From Candidatus Melainabacteria bacterium (lineage in GTDB: Bacteria; Cyanobacteriota; Vampirovibrionia; Vampirovibrionales; Vampirovibrionaceae), in NCBI GenBank assembly GCA_902168245.1, contig CABHPA010000048.1:1-64000 (forward strand): a DNA stretch of 64,000 bases, in the 5' to 3' direction. Below, in pieces: positions 1-12,208 of the stretch. Below the pieces are notes generated by a model. The model worked only from the letters and a program-made list of their open reading frames with translations. It made no database searches and had not been told where the DNA came from. How positions within the stretch are numbered: the stretch's first letter is position 1; the number at the start of each line of letters is the position of its first letter. A program made the position numbers and the translations under genes.

Positions 1-174
1 GCCAGATAAAGCGGCTTGGTCAGGGCCGGTCGTGCGAAACTGGCGATTCTCAATGGAAAGAACCTCTGTCTAGTAAGGGATGCGGTGGGAACGGAAATTT
101 GGGGCCAACCGGCATCAAACCGTTTTTGGCCCTGTGCCATGATGCCCCAAGTTTGTGACAATTGAATGACAATT
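1..174. other. window edge, no gene assigned
   Basis: I see no coding region I can support here. A minus-strand frame running through it (50-742) lies over the real membrane-protein gene and has no recognisable protein character. Confidence 0.5.
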
Positions 175-1869
175 TCAGCGGTAAAAGCGGTAAATTTTTA
201 TCGCATGCCGCGGGGAGTCGTAAATTTGCCCGAAGCGTTGGGGGGCCATGGTTTTCAAACCTTCCACCACCGGGTTGAGCGGCGACTTGAATTCCTGGTT
301 CAGCAAAAACGGCTCGGACATCACGTAATCCACCTGGTACGCCTGTAAACTGTTCATCAGCCTGGCGAAGGATTCGTGGCCAATTTGCCCGTGAACCGGT
401 TGCAAGGCGGCGGTGAACAGTACAAAGCCGGTTCGCCCGGTATACAGGTAGATGACCGGCTCCCACATGCCTGCAATTCTGGCCGAAGAGGCCGTGTGTT
501 CTCGTATGAAGGAAAAAGCGGCCTCGTATTCCTCCCATAGCCAGGTGTGTTGGCCGGATGGCTCCAGCCAGTGCCGGGCGCGAATGCGTTTCAGCAGCCC
601 ATACCCTTGCCAGGCGGGCCATAGGGCCAGCATCCCAATTAGCAGCACTCCAATCACTTTTGAAGCGTATCGATTCTGAGCAGGCAATTGAATGGGGAGG
701 CTGTCGGCCAGATCCCGGCAGGCGTTGAAAAAATAAACCCACAACCAGGGCAGTAACATGGCCATGAATCGGGGCGCTTGATTAGGATATAGCCAAAGCG
801 CCAGCGTGGCCAGGTACAGGCCAACGTATAATCCGCCTGGGCTGAACCGTTTACGCTTGATGGCGTCGATTCCCTGCACCAGCAACAAGGCGGAGATAAA
901 AAGCCCGGCCAGAGCCAGCAGCAAGGGCATTTTTGCCAGCCAATAGGGCAGCATGGGCAATAGCAGGTATAGTAGGGTATCCAGTAGGGGTTGTACGCCT
1001 TTTTCTATTACGGCCTGCCCATAGCCCACCCAGTCGTGCGGGGCGTGGATGCCGTATTCCACCCCGTAGCCGCCGTACACGAACGCCAGCGGATAATTGA
1101 CCGCGTTCACCGCCGGGGCATGGCCAAGCACCCATATCCCCCACGGAACCACGGTGATCAGCAACGCGCCCGCCAGATAGAGGGCGGCGTCTTTCCAGCG
1201 TTTTTGCAGGAGCAGGCAAAGCCCGATTGCGGCAATCAGCGTGAGGCCGATGGTGCGGGTATGGAAGGCGAGTGCGGAGCATAAAACCATCAGGCCGAGT
1301 GTTTTGGGTTTCAACGATTCCGGTTTGGAGTCACTGGTGGATGGTGGACGGTTTAACCGGCTTTCGGCAAGCCACAGCGTCAGCAGTGAGCAGAAAAAAT
1401 AGGGCGCTTCCGACATGAGGCTGGTGGCGTAAAACATGAAATGGAAATTGCTAGCCACCAACAAGGCGATGAAGCCTGCCAGCCCTGCCGATGCGTGGTG
1501 AACCCGCCGCAGGTACAGCACTAGCAATGGCAGGGCCGCGATGGCGAAAAAGGCGGTGATCCAGTGTAGCAGGGGCAGGTTGGCCGGAAAATCCGGGTTC
1601 AGCAGCCACCCAATTGATAGCAGCAACGGGTACAGGATGGGATATTTCACCTGCGCGGGCAGCCCCGGCAAATGGAGCAGCGTGTAGCCTTTGCCGGTCG
1701 CCAGCGCCTTGGCGGTGATGGCGTAAACCCCGTCATCGCTTAAAAAGCCGGTCATTTGCGAATCCATGCAGGGCCAGTACAGCCATGCGGCCAGGCCCAT
1801 GCCCAGCGCCATCAGGCAAACACCGATTGCTTTTCGGTTGGCCGAACTGATTTCCCTGATTTGTTTCAT
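175..1869 (-). CDS. GT-C-type polytopic membrane glycosyltransferase-like protein
   Basis: About 564 residues with roughly ten hydrophobic segments, then a soluble C-terminal part. An acidic pair (SDDG, residues 44-47) sits just after the first membrane helix, where ArnT/PMT-type GT-C enzymes keep their catalytic Asp. These enzymes move sugars from polyprenyl-phosphate donors onto lipids or proteins outside the membrane. It is a clear paralogue of the protein at 25616-27475: both share the DDGVYA motif, a GKG(Y/F)xLLH stretch, SEAPYFF/SEAPYLFF and a similar C-terminus. The start at 1869 is chosen because the homology begins there. An ATG at 1923 is possible, and neither start has a strong ribosome site. 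Donor and acceptor are unknown. Confidence 0.72.
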   Translation of the reverse strand: MKQIREISSANRKAIGVCLMALGMGLAAWLYWPCMDSQMTGFLSDDGVYAITAKALATGKGYTLLHLPGLPAQVKYPILYPLLLSIGWLLNPDFPANLPLLHWITAFFAIAALPLLVLYLRRVHHASAGLAGFIALLVASNFHFMFYATSLMSEAPYFFCSLLTLWLAESRLNRPPSTSDSKPESLKPKTLGLMVLCSALAFHTRTIGLTLIAAIGLCLLLQKRWKDAALYLAGALLITVVPWGIWVLGHAPAVNAVNYPLAFVYGGYGVEYGIHAPHDWVGYGQAVIEKGVQPLLDTLLYLLLPMLPYWLAKMPLLLALAGLFISALLLVQGIDAIKRKRFSPGGLYVGLYLATLALWLYPNQAPRFMAMLLPWLWVYFFNACRDLADSLPIQLPAQNRYASKVIGVLLIGMLALWPAWQGYGLLKRIRARHWLEPSGQHTWLWEEYEAAFSFIREHTASSARIAGMWEPVIYLYTGRTGFVLFTAALQPVHGQIGHESFARLMNSLQAYQVDYVMSEPFLLNQEFKSPLNPVVEGLKTMAPQRFGQIYDSPRHAIKIYRFYR

Positions 1870-2115
1870 GGGGGACAGACGGCTGCTCCCTAACTTCCCG
1901 CTCCGGTTCCTGTTCAACAGCATAGCACAGGATGGGGCCAATGCGCCCGGTTGCGCGGCTCCCTGTATCCGTCCGCGTGTTTGGCGTATGCTGGAATCAA
2001 GGTAAAATTCCGTTGCAACGCCAGCGAAAGCCCCGGCAACCCTGTCATTTTGGCTTAAGTCAAAAACAAGAGAAAAGCGACCGCATAAACAAGCGCAAAA
2101 CAAGAGGATTCGACG

Positions 2116-3243
2116 ATGTCCGCAAGTCACCTGAGTCCCGTGGAACTGGAGCATTACAGCCGCCATCTCAAATTGCCCGGCTTCGGGATGGAAAAACAGT
2201 TGAAGCTCAAAAACGCCAGAGTGTTGCTGGTGGGCGCGGGTGGTCTGGGTTGCCCGGTTGGCCTGTATCTGGCCGCCGCCGGGGTGGGGACTATCGGCGT
2301 GGTGGATTTCGATCGGGTGGAGCGCAGCAACCTGCAACGCCAAATCGCGCATTCGGTCGCAACGGTGGGTCAACCCAAGACAGATAGCCTGATTGCCGCC
2401 CTGCGGGCGGTTAATCCGCTGGTGACGTATTATTCGCATGATGTGCGGCTGGATGAAGCCAACGTGTCTGACTTGATTGCGCAATATGATTTGGTGCTGG
2501 ACGGTTCGGATAATTTCGCCACCCGCTTTTTACTGGCGGATGCCTGCTACCTGGCCGGGATGCCGCTATTGCAGGGGGCGGTCTATGAATATTCCGCCCA
2601 GTTAGCCCTGTTTGAGCCGCAGGAAGGCCCGTGCTACCGCTGCGTGTTTCGGGAGCCGCCCCAGCGAAACCAGTTGGCCCCTTGCGCCGAGGTGGGTATT
2701 TTAGGCGTGGTGCCGGGCGCCGCAGGCTTGATGATGGCCACCGAGGCGGTGAAATACCTGAGTGGCATGCCGTCCGCCTTGCGGGGCAAGCTACTGCTGT
2801 ATGACGCGTTGGCCCAGACCATTCGCCATGTGGCGTTATCGAAGGATGCGGATTGCCCGCTGTGTGGTGAAAATGCCACCATTACGCAAGCCCACGAACT
2901 ACGGCTTACCTGTCCCGCACAAGCGGAAAATGCCGAACAGGAGTTATCTTTTGAGGAGGCGCAGCGTTTGCTGATAGAAGGCGCTTTTTTGCTGGATGTG
3001 CGGGAAGGTTTCGAGTTTGCCAGCGGGCATATTCCGGGGGCTTTTCATCTTCCGCTGGGGCTGGTGAAAACAGAAGCGGCCCAAAGCATGTTGCCTTCTG
3101 AAATTCCGGTGCTGGCGTATTGCCAGAAGGGACAAAGAAGCTTGGAAGCGGTTCGGCTTTTAAGAACGCTGGGATATGAGCGGGTATATAGCTTGTCCGG
3201 CGGGCTTATGGCCTGGGAAGGCCCGATTGAGGCGTCGGTTTAA
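2116..3243 (+). CDS. ThiF/MoeB-family adenylyltransferase with C-terminal rhodanese (MoeZ-like)
   Basis: 375 residues. The N-terminal E1-like domain has the nucleotide loop GAGGLG (40-45), the DNFATR motif (about 132-137), two zinc CxxC pairs (C173/C176 and C247/C250) and a conserved Cys (C190). The rhodanese domain (about 280-372) has active-site C336 in CQKGQRS. Enzymes of this type adenylate the C-terminal Gly-Gly of ThiS or MoaD-like carriers and load sulfur from the rhodanese persulfide. AGAGGA upstream of the ATG supports the start. The gene converges on the thiamine operon, with stop codons overlapping at 3240-3243. Charging ThiS is therefore the leading role, but MoaD-type partners elsewhere cannot be excluded. 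Confidence 0.9.
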   Translation: MSASHLSPVELEHYSRHLKLPGFGMEKQLKLKNARVLLVGAGGLGCPVGLYLAAAGVGTIGVVDFDRVERSNLQRQIAHSVATVGQPKTDSLIAALRAVNPLVTYYSHDVRLDEANVSDLIAQYDLVLDGSDNFATRFLLADACYLAGMPLLQGAVYEYSAQLALFEPQEGPCYRCVFREPPQRNQLAPCAEVGILGVVPGAAGLMMATEAVKYLSGMPSALRGKLLLYDALAQTIRHVALSKDADCPLCGENATITQAHELRLTCPAQAENAEQELSFEEAQRLLIEGAFLLDVREGFEFASGHIPGAFHLPLGLVKTEAAQSMLPSEIPVLAYCQKGQRSLEAVRLLRTLGYERVYSLSGGLMAWEGPIEASV

Positions 3244-4751
3244 ACAAGCATCGGCTCACCGAAAGACGGGCGTTTTTCGTCGCGTGTTTGCTCTTTTGGG
3301 GCAAACAATGCCTGCCAACGCGCCACGCGTTCCGGCAGATTGTCTGCGTTCATAATATCGCGCACCACCGCGATGCCGTCCACGCCGGTTTCCAGCACTT
3401 CGGGCGCGTTGTCCAGAAAAATCCCGGCGATGGCCACCAACGGGTACGGCAGGCTTTTCCGCCAGCGGCGCAATGCGTCCAGTCCTTGAGGGGCAAATCG
3501 CATGGCCTTGGTGGTAGTAGAAAAAACCGGCCCAATGGCGATATAGGATGGCTTGACCGATAACGCCCTGACGACTTCTTCGTAAGAGTGGGTGCTAACG
3601 CCCAGCCGCAGCCCGGCTTGCCGAATGGCGGCAATATCGGCGGTTTTCAAGTCATCCTGCCCCAGGTGGACGCCATAGGCATTGTATTGAATCGCCAATT
3701 GCCAGTAATCATTGATGAATAACCGGCAGTTGAATTGCCTGGCGTAAGCCGCCGCTTGGGCGATTTCCCGCTCCAGTTCCTCGCCGTCGAGATCCTTGAT
3801 TCGCAATTGAATGGTGGAAACGCCCAGCGGCAGCAATTTTTCCAGCCACTCAAAGCGATCCGCAATGGGGTAAAACCCCAGGGGCTTTTCCCCGCAGTCG
3901 GGAAAGGCCGTCAACGCCTCGCCCGCATCGGCGGTAGTGGTCAGCCATGGCAAATCCGCATAAGATTCCGGCCAGCCCAGGTGGGCCATGGGGCCGTTAC
4001 CCGCCCCAATTTTCGGCGCGTTGCGAATACCCTGGTTTACATAGGCTTTGGCGATCACGATGGCATCCAACGCCTCGAATCCCAGGCCGATGCAGGCCGC
4101 AATCGCCGCCGACAAGGTGCAGCCCGTTCCGTGCGTGTGCCGGGAATCCTGGCGCGGGCTGCTCAACCAGGCGCGATTGTGTCCGTCGCTCCAGTAATCC
4201 CGACTCATATGATCCGGCGTATGCCCGCCCTTGATTAGCACGGCGCGGACGCCCATCGCCAGCAGATCGCGCGCGGCTTCCTCGATATCATGACTGCTTC
4301 GGATGGTGCGCCCGGTGAGGGTTTCAGCCTCATACAGGTTGGGCGTTAACAGATCCACGTCCGGCAATAAATCCAACAGCAGGCGATTCAGGGCATTTTT
4401 TTCCAACAAAGAATGGCCACTGGTGGAAATCATCACCGGATCGCAAATCACGTAGGTATTTAATTGCTGAATCGTCTGGCTGATGATGGGGATGGACGCA
4501 GCCTGGCCCAGCATTCCCAATTTAACCGCCACTGGCGGCAGGTCGTTGGCCAGCGCGTCCAGTTGCGCCTGCAAAAACTCTGGCGAGGGATATTCTACGC
4601 CCGAAACGCCCAGGGTATTTTGTGCGGTGAGGGCGGTTATGATGGAACAGCCATGCGCACCCAGAGCGTTCATGGTTTTGAGATCGGCCTGAATACCTGC
4701 CCCGCCGCCCGGATCCGATCCGGCGATTGTCCACACGATGGGTCGGTTCAT
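3240..4751 (-). CDS. thiDE: bifunctional HMP/HMP-P kinase - thiamine-phosphate synthase
   Basis: 503 residues, a fusion of two thiamine enzymes. Residues 1 to about 260 are ThiD: an [16 protein letters not shown] start, KLGML, and the GTGC anion-hole motif near residue 210. It phosphorylates hydroxymethylpyrimidine twice. Residues about 305-495 are ThiE ([27 protein letters not shown]), which joins HMP-PP to the thiazole phosphate to give thiamine phosphate. GGAGG lies 9 bases before the ATG, and the start overlaps the thiG stop by 4 bases (ATGA), indicating translational coupling. It is the last gene of the operon. A linker of about 40 residues separates the domains. Confidence 0.95.
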   Translation of the reverse strand: MNRPIVWTIAGSDPGGGAGIQADLKTMNALGAHGCSIITALTAQNTLGVSGVEYPSPEFLQAQLDALANDLPPVAVKLGMLGQAASIPIISQTIQQLNTYVICDPVMISTSGHSLLEKNALNRLLLDLLPDVDLLTPNLYEAETLTGRTIRSSHDIEEAARDLLAMGVRAVLIKGGHTPDHMSRDYWSDGHNRAWLSSPRQDSRHTHGTGCTLSAAIAACIGLGFEALDAIVIAKAYVNQGIRNAPKIGAGNGPMAHLGWPESYADLPWLTTTADAGEALTAFPDCGEKPLGFYPIADRFEWLEKLLPLGVSTIQLRIKDLDGEELEREIAQAAAYARQFNCRLFINDYWQLAIQYNAYGVHLGQDDLKTADIAAIRQAGLRLGVSTHSYEEVVRALSVKPSYIAIGPVFSTTTKAMRFAPQGLDALRRWRKSLPYPLVAIAGIFLDNAPEVLETGVDGIAVVRDIMNADNLPERVARWQALFAPKEQTRDEKRPSFGEPMLV

Positions 4752-5554
4752 AGCGCGTTTTCCTCCTGGTATAAATGCTGCTGGTGCCAGAACGGCGTAC
4801 CCAGAACCGGGGTGCTGGGCATGGCCATGTCCCGTTGCGGCATAGGGCCAGCCTGATGCGCCCACGCGCCGGACTCCACGGCCATGGCGAAGGCCACCGC
4901 CATTTTTTCCGGATCATCAGCCAGCGCAATGGCGGAGTTGAGCAATACCCCGTCAAAGCCCATTTCCATGACCTGCGCGGCATGCGACGGCAGGCCGATT
5001 CCCGCATCCGCAATCAATGTAATGTCTGGAAACCTGGCTCGCAACAGCTTGAGCGCGTAGGGGTTCATCACGCCTTTGCCGGTGCCGATGGGGGCTGCCC
5101 AGGGCATTAAAATGGAGCATCCGGCATCTACTAACCGCTGGGCCACGATAAAATCCTCCGTGGTATACGGAAAAACCTCAAAGCCTTCTTGCACCAGGAT
5201 TTTGGTTGCTTCCAGCAGCGCAAACGGATCGGGCTGCAAGGTAAAATCATCGCCGATGACTTCCAATTTAATCCAGTGGGTGTTGAAAATTTCGCGGGCC
5301 ATGTAAGCGGTGGCGATCACTTCCTTCACGCTGCGGCAACCGGCGGTGTTGGGCAACACATGTGCGCCCAGCGACTGAATCATTTCCCAGAATTGCTTGC
5401 CGCCCTGGGTTCCCGGCGATTGCCTGCGCAGGGAGACCGTGACCACCTGGGTGCCGGAAGCCTGCAACGCCTTCAGCATAATTTCCGGCGAGGGGTACAG
5501 CGCAGTACCCACCAACAGGCGGCTTTGCAGCGTTTTTTCGCCGATTTCCCACAT
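4748..5554 (-). CDS. thiG: thiazole synthase
   Basis: 268 residues, the usual family length. ThiG condenses deoxyxylulose phosphate, dehydroglycine and ThiS-thiocarboxylate sulfur into the thiazole phosphate moiety. The Schiff-base lysine is K96 in WIKLEVIGD. Other landmarks are LPNTAGCR, the phosphate-binding [11 protein letters not shown] and [10 protein letters not shown]. The open frame extends 20 codons further upstream, but AAGGAGG sits immediately before the ATG at 5554, which also fits the family N-terminus. It follows thiS by 2 bases and overlaps thiDE by 4. Confidence 0.96.
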   Translation of the reverse strand: MWEIGEKTLQSRLLVGTALYPSPEIMLKALQASGTQVVTVSLRRQSPGTQGGKQFWEMIQSLGAHVLPNTAGCRSVKEVIATAYMAREIFNTHWIKLEVIGDDFTLQPDPFALLEATKILVQEGFEVFPYTTEDFIVAQRLVDAGCSILMPWAAPIGTGKGVMNPYALKLLRARFPDITLIADAGIGLPSHAAQVMEMGFDGVLLNSAIALADDPEKMAVAFAMAVESGAWAHQAGPMPQRDMAMPSTPVLGTPFWHQQHLYQEENAL

Positions 5555-5556
5555 GG

Positions 5557-5757
5557 CTAACCTCCTTGCATGGGCGCCACCACTTCCAGTTCCTGCTGAT
5601 CCTGCAAGGGCCATGTGGCGTATTGATGACGAGGCACAAACTGGCCGTTTACCGCCACCGCGATGGATTTCGGCTCGTAGCCCAGTTTTTCCAGCAGGTG
5701 TTGCAGGCTCAGGATTTGATCGACATGGTGGTTTTCCCCGTTAATTCGCAATTGCAT
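5557..5757 (-). CDS. thiS: ThiS sulfur-carrier protein
   Basis: 66 residues with a ubiquitin-like beta-grasp pattern ([36 protein letters not shown]). It ends in the diagnostic Gly-Gly that is adenylated and thiocarboxylated to feed sulfur to ThiG. It starts inside the end of thiO (17-base overlap) and ends 2 bases before thiG. GAGG lies upstream of the start. Confidence 0.96.
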   Translation of the reverse strand: MQLRINGENHHVDQILSLQHLLEKLGYEPKSIAVAVNGQFVPRHQYATWPLQDQQELEVVAPMQGG

Positions 5758-6964
5758 AATCCGTGACCTCGCTTGGTTTTTTCTGGTATGAATCTTCTGT
5801 TTGTTCCGAAAACAGGCTTGCGTAATGCGATGGGACGGTTCCGGTGGCCAGATAATCGACCACTAATTCAGTCATTTGGGGAGAAATCAAAAAACCATGC
5901 CGGTACAGCCCGTTAATTTGGATCAAGCCGTCTGTCACCCGAATTTGCGGCAGGTTGTCCGGCAAGGCCGGGCGACAATTGACTTGCATTTCCAGAATGG
6001 ACGCTTCCGCGAAACCCGGATGCGCCGTGAACGCGGCTGACAGCAATTCCAGCGCCGACTGCATGGTGATGGGCCGAAAATCCTGGCTTTCAATGGAAGT
6101 GGCCCCGATTAAATAATGGTTGTTTTCGCGTGGCGCAATGTAGAGCGGGTAGCGGGGATGCATCAGCCGGACAGGCCGACTGAGGCTCACTTCGGGCGCA
6201 TGTACCCGAATGATTTCTCCCCGCACTCCCCTCACGGCATTCCAGTCGGGCTGCGCACCCAGCCCCCGGCAGTCAATCACCCAATCGAATTTCAAGGGAG
6301 TGATTAAATTTTTCGGGACAATTTGGTGGGAAATCACTTGCTGAATCTCAACGCCTTCCTGCCAATCCGCCTGGTGAGACAGAATGCCTTGCTCTAGCGC
6401 CACCATTAGTTGCCGGTTATCGATCTGCCCTTCGCCCGGAATGTAAACGCCCTGCTGAAAGCGTTCCCCGATTTGCGGTTCAAGATTGCGCAAATCCGTT
6501 CGGGTCAGCTTCCAGCGAATGTCGGGTCGGGTTTTCGGTGGCAAAACGTGGGCGGGCAGGGCATCGATTTTATGTTGCAGGAGCCGTGAAAACCTTACCA
6601 GTTCCGGCGTGTCCAGGTGATGCGCCACGATGAGGGTTCCCAGCCGTCTGTAAAAAACCGGGGTTTCCAATCGGTTCAACAGTCTTTCCCAAAGTGGGAG
6701 GGAATCGAAACCCAGTCGGGCGATCAAGGGTTCCGCCGACTCCAACTCCGAAACCGGGGCCAGCATGCCCGCGCCCACATACCCGCAACTGTGGCTGCCG
6801 CTTCGGGTATCCCGATCGAACAGGGTGACTTTCGCCCCCTGTTCACTTAGCCGGAAAGCCAGCAGGCGGCCCATTAAACCGGCGCCTGCGATGCCGATTC
6901 GCAGGCTGTCCAGTCGGGTTGAGTTGTCAGGTTGATTTTGGGTTGGATTATTTGTTTTCGCCAC
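5741..6964 (-). CDS. thiO: FAD-dependent glycine oxidase ThiO
   Basis: 407 residues. An N-terminal Rossmann fold binds FAD (GIAGAGLMG, residues about 24-32), and the DAO-family body includes RPALPDNLPQI and NGLYRHGFLISP. ThiO oxidises glycine to the dehydroglycine used by ThiG. This is the oxygen-dependent route, and no thiH (radical SAM tyrosine lyase) is in the operon. The start is a GTG at 6964; upstream pairing to 16S rRNA is weak, so the exact start is uncertain. The GTG lies 30 bases after the thiC stop. Confidence 0.9.
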   Translation of the reverse strand: MAKTNNPTQNQPDNSTRLDSLRIGIAGAGLMGRLLAFRLSEQGAKVTLFDRDTRSGSHSCGYVGAGMLAPVSELESAEPLIARLGFDSLPLWERLLNRLETPVFYRRLGTLIVAHHLDTPELVRFSRLLQHKIDALPAHVLPPKTRPDIRWKLTRTDLRNLEPQIGERFQQGVYIPGEGQIDNRQLMVALEQGILSHQADWQEGVEIQQVISHQIVPKNLITPLKFDWVIDCRGLGAQPDWNAVRGVRGEIIRVHAPEVSLSRPVRLMHPRYPLYIAPRENNHYLIGATSIESQDFRPITMQSALELLSAAFTAHPGFAEASILEMQVNCRPALPDNLPQIRVTDGLIQINGLYRHGFLISPQMTELVVDYLATGTVPSHYASLFSEQTEDSYQKKPSEVTDYAIAN

Positions 6965-6994
6965 AATGTTCCGTACTTTCTGACAGGGGGGTAT

Positions 6995-8896
<1,902 letters not shown>

Positions 8897-9062
8897 CTAT
8901 CGCATGAGCGCATTAAATCGGTGGCCCATGCCTGACCATGCGTGAAACCCTCGTTCCGCCAAGCGGTTGAAAAGGCCGTGGGCCGATATTTCTGCAATAG
9001 CGGTATTGTGGATAGCGATTACCCAAAAAAGGAAATAAAAATTGGAAAAAATAGGACATTCT

Positions 9063-9152
9063 AATTCCCTCCGCTGGCATTACCCAGATCAGGTTTAACG
9101 GGTTTCATTGTCAAACAATGCTCTCAGTCGGCGAAAAGGCCAACACCCCGAT
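9063..9152 (-). ncRNA. TPP (THI element) riboswitch
   Basis: Read on the minus strand, the segment begins with GGGGTG and CTGAGA. It continues with ACCTGATCTGGGTAATGCCA, then GCGGAGGGAA, which are the conserved THI-box blocks in correct order and spacing. It lies upstream of thiC in the same direction, so thiamine pyrophosphate should shut off the operon. I see no clear U-tailed terminator between it and thiC, so translational control is as likely as termination. Confidence 0.96.
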
Positions 9153-9193
9153 AGATAGTAAATGTAATCAACCCTTGCTTGATTGATGGGGTC

Positions 9194-9222
9194 ATCATAA
9201 AGGAAATTTTTTGCTTTGGCAA
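9194..9222 (-). promoter_or_regulatory. sigma70-type promoter of the thi operon
   Basis: On the minus strand TTGCCA (9217-9222), a 17-base spacer and TATGAT (9194-9199) make a good -35/-10 pair. Transcription would start about 35-40 bases before the riboswitch, which fits its position. Confidence 0.65.
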
Positions 9223-9545
9223 ACTTTTTGGAATCCGGCCCTGCATGTGAATTGAAATGCGTGGCTTCCGCTTGGGTTCTTCTTAATTTGTCATTCGGGT
9301 GTCATGGTTTTTTCGAATAATATCCGTTGGAATCGCCAGCGCAGGTTGGTTGGAAATAACCCAAAAAACTGAATTGGCGGACGGATTTTCAGTTTGCAGA
9401 GTTGAGGGAAAATCCCTGGTTCGCTTGAAACCCTACAGGCGAACCTTTTTATTGGCGACAGGTTTATGGATAGCGACGCAACCCGGATGCAAGGCAGCAC
9501 TCTCTGCGCCGTCCGCTCTTTACCCCGCCTGGGGAGTGGCATACA

Positions 9546-10736
9546 ATGGTAAGTACCATGATCCTCACCGAACCGCTGCTTGGCGCAAAGCGCATCGTCA
9601 TTAAACTGGGCACCCAGGTGGTTATTGAGCTGGCCGAAAACGGTGCGGGCCGCTTCGCTTCCGAGCGGCTGGCCTGCCTGACCCGTCAGTGCGCCGAACT
9701 GATGCAGGCCGGGAAGGAAGTGATCCTGGTTTCCTCCGGCGCGATAGGGTTGGGACGCCAGGCGTTGCAACTGCACGGGCCAATTAGCCTGAATGAAAAA
9801 CAGGCATGCGCCGCCGTCGGGCAGAACCTGCTGATGGATGCCTACCGGGAACTGTTCCGGCAGTCCGGGCTGATTACGGCCCAGGTGTTGCTGACCGCCA
9901 TGGATTTCGCGGATCGCAAGCATTACCTCAACCTGCGGCAAACCCTGGAAACCCTGCTCAAGCTGAAAACAATCCCCATTATCAACGAGAACGACACCAC
10001 TTCCACCATGGAGTTGCAGGAAGAAAGCTATACCAAGGGTTTTGGCGACAACGACATGTTGTCCGCGCTGGTGGCTAGCAAGCTGGATGCCGACTTGCTG
10101 GTGATTCTGACCAACGTGGACGGTATTTATACCGATAACCCGTTTACCAATCCCAATGCCCGGCGGGTTTCCACCATCGAGAATTTTCAGGAAATCCAGC
10201 GCATAGACGCTTCCGGGCAGTCCCAACTGGGTCGAGGCGGTATGTCCTCCAAGCTGGAGGCGGCCCGGATCGCCGCGATTAGCGGTGTGTACACCTATAT
10301 CGCCTCCGGGGTGAATCCGGAACCCTTGCGGCCCCTGTTACGAGAAGTTCCTGAGCTGCCCGGCACACTGGTTTTTCCCCAGGCATCGCTCAGCGGTAAA
10401 AAGCGCTGGATTGGGATGGCTTCCGGCTATTACGGCGTGGTGGTGGTGAATGAATGCGCCCGCCAGGCGCTGGTAAAAAACCATGTGAGCCTGCTGCCCG
10501 TTGGGGTGGTGGCGGTGCAGGGCGATTTTACGGCCCAGCAGGTGATCAGCATTCAGGATGAGCGCGGCATGGAAATCGGGCGCGGGTTGACCTGGTTTTC
10601 TTCCGATGAAATCGACAAAATCAAGGGCGTCCACGGCGAAAAAATCGCCGAATGCCTTGGCCTGACTGCAAATCTCGATCGCCATGAGATTATCCATCGC
10701 GACAACCTGGTTATTTTTGAAGAATATGGAGTATAA
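9546..10736 (+). CDS. proB: glutamate 5-kinase
   Basis: 396 residues. It phosphorylates glutamate, the first step of proline synthesis. The amino-acid kinase domain carries KLGTQVV, VSSGAIGLGR, INENDTTST, FGDNDMLSA, TNVDGIYTDNP and GRGGMSSKLEAA. A C-terminal PUA domain (about 295-390) gives the long form of the enzyme. GGGGAG lies about 10 bases before the ATG at 9546; an in-frame ATG at 9558 is also possible. It is directly followed by proA, forming the usual proBA operon. Confidence 0.96.
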   Translation: MVSTMILTEPLLGAKRIVIKLGTQVVIELAENGAGRFASERLACLTRQCAELMQAGKEVILVSSGAIGLGRQALQLHGPISLNEKQACAAVGQNLLMDAYRELFRQSGLITAQVLLTAMDFADRKHYLNLRQTLETLLKLKTIPIINENDTTSTMELQEESYTKGFGDNDMLSALVASKLDADLLVILTNVDGIYTDNPFTNPNARRVSTIENFQEIQRIDASGQSQLGRGGMSSKLEAARIAAISGVYTYIASGVNPEPLRPLLREVPELPGTLVFPQASLSGKKRWIGMASGYYGVVVVNECARQALVKNHVSLLPVGVVAVQGDFTAQQVISIQDERGMEIGRGLTWFSSDEIDKIKGVHGEKIAECLGLTANLDRHEIIHRDNLVIFEEYGV

Positions 10737-10746
10737 CGAAAGCGCC

Positions 10747-12051
10747 ATGTCCATTCAGCCCGTGAATACGCTGGAAAGCAACCTGCAACAAGCCAAAAAC
10801 GCGTTTCTTTCCATGGCAACCCTGACCACGGCGCAGAAAGACGCCGCACTGGAAGAATTCGCCGCCATTATTGAGATGAATGCTGATTTTTTGCTGGGCG
10901 AAAACCAAAAGGACATTGCACAGGCAGAGCAGGATGGGTTGACCTCCAGCCTTTACCAACGCTTGAAGCTGGACGCCGGGAAAATCAGCCAGTTGGTGCA
11001 AGGTATTCGCGACTTGAAAAAACTGCCCGACCCGGCGGGGCAGGTTCTTTCGGCCACCAAGCTGGATGACGGGCTGGTTCTGGAGAAGCAGACCGTTCCG
11101 TTGGGCGTGATTGGCATTATTTTTGAGTCCCGCCCGGATGTGATTCCCCAAATCCTCTCCCTGATTTTGAAAAGCGGCAACGCCGTGGTGCTGAAAGGCG
11201 GTAAGGAAGCTGTCCTGTCGAACCAGGCGTTTATGCGGCTGGTTCAACAATTGAATGAGCGTTGCCCCTGGCTGCCTGCCGCCTGGGCCACCTTGCTGGA
11301 CAGCCGGGAAGCCGTGCAGCAGATGCTGAATTACCCGCAGTATGTGGATCTGGTGATTCCCAGAGGTTCCAACCAGTTGGTGCAGTCCATTATGGCGGCC
11401 ACCAAAATCCCGGTGCTGGGCCATGCAGACGGGGTTTGCCACATCTACATTCATCCCAGCGCGGATTTGAACCGGGCTACGCCGCTGGTAATTGATGCCA
11501 AATCCCAGTACCCGGCGGCCTGCAACGCGCTGGAAACCCTGCTGGTAGATGAAGCTATCGCAGCGCAATTTTTGCCTGGTTTTGTCCGGCAAGCCCAACA
11601 GGCTGGTTTGGTATTGAAAGGCTGCGAGCGAACCCAGAGCATAGTGTCTGGACTTGAATCGGCTGCAGATGCTGACTGGCGGGCGGAATATGGGGATTTG
11701 ACCCTGGCGGTCAAGGTCGTGCCTTTGCTGGAAGCGGCCATTGAGCATATAAACCGTTACGGATCGCATCATACAGACGCCATTCTGGCGCAAGACGCCG
11801 AGGCGCAGGAACGCTTCCTGAACGCGGTGGATTCGGCTTGCGTGTTTGTCAACGCCTCCACCCGCTTTGCGGATGGGTTCCGTTTTGGGCTGGGTGCTGA
11901 AATCGGCATCAGCACCGCCAAAACGCATGCCCGTGGCCCAGTGGGCCTGGAAGGGCTGGTGATTTACAAGTACAAGTTGCGTGGAAACGGTCAAACGGTG
12001 TCCGAGTACGTGGGGGAAAACGCCCGCCCGTTTTTGCACGAAGCCTTGTAA
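10747..12051 (+). CDS. proA: glutamate-5-semialdehyde dehydrogenase
   Basis: 434 residues. It reduces glutamyl phosphate to the semialdehyde, the second step of proline synthesis. The active-site Cys is in SQYPAACNALETLLV. Other family signatures are GVIGIIFESRPDV and SNQLVQSI, with GLEGLVIYKYKLRGNGQ near the C-terminus. The ATG at 10747 gives the family N-terminus. An ATG at 10726 would overlap proB by 11 bases and cannot be ruled out. Confidence 0.96.
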   Translation: MSIQPVNTLESNLQQAKNAFLSMATLTTAQKDAALEEFAAIIEMNADFLLGENQKDIAQAEQDGLTSSLYQRLKLDAGKISQLVQGIRDLKKLPDPAGQVLSATKLDDGLVLEKQTVPLGVIGIIFESRPDVIPQILSLILKSGNAVVLKGGKEAVLSNQAFMRLVQQLNERCPWLPAAWATLLDSREAVQQMLNYPQYVDLVIPRGSNQLVQSIMAATKIPVLGHADGVCHIYIHPSADLNRATPLVIDAKSQYPAACNALETLLVDEAIAAQFLPGFVRQAQQAGLVLKGCERTQSIVSGLESAADADWRAEYGDLTLAVKVVPLLEAAIEHINRYGSHHTDAILAQDAEAQERFLNAVDSACVFVNASTRFADGFRFGLGAEIGISTAKTHARGPVGLEGLVIYKYKLRGNGQTVSEYVGENARPFLHEAL

Positions 12052-12084
12052 GCCTGCCTTGTTGTTGAAGGCTGAAAAACCCTA

Positions 12085-12116
12085 AAAGCCGCCTGAACGT
12101 GAGTTCAAGCGGCTTT
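12085..12116. terminator. bidirectional terminator between proA and the repeat-protein gene
   Basis: A stem of AAAGCCGC and GCGGCTTT extended by TGAAC/GTTCA closes a short loop. It lies between convergent genes. On the minus strand it is followed by a T-rich tail. Confidence 0.65.
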
Positions 12117-12208
12117 ATGACTTTTGGAGGATTTTCGGTTGTGCATTACATTGTTGAGGGAAATTTTTTCGGGATAATTTTGTCGAACGGCTTGTTGTGT
12201 TGCGGAGG

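Noticed and set aside
9299-9604. 101-codon plus-strand open frame before proB
   Set aside because: It runs into proB in another frame, has no ribosome site and no protein-like pattern. The region is better explained as upstream sequence of proB.
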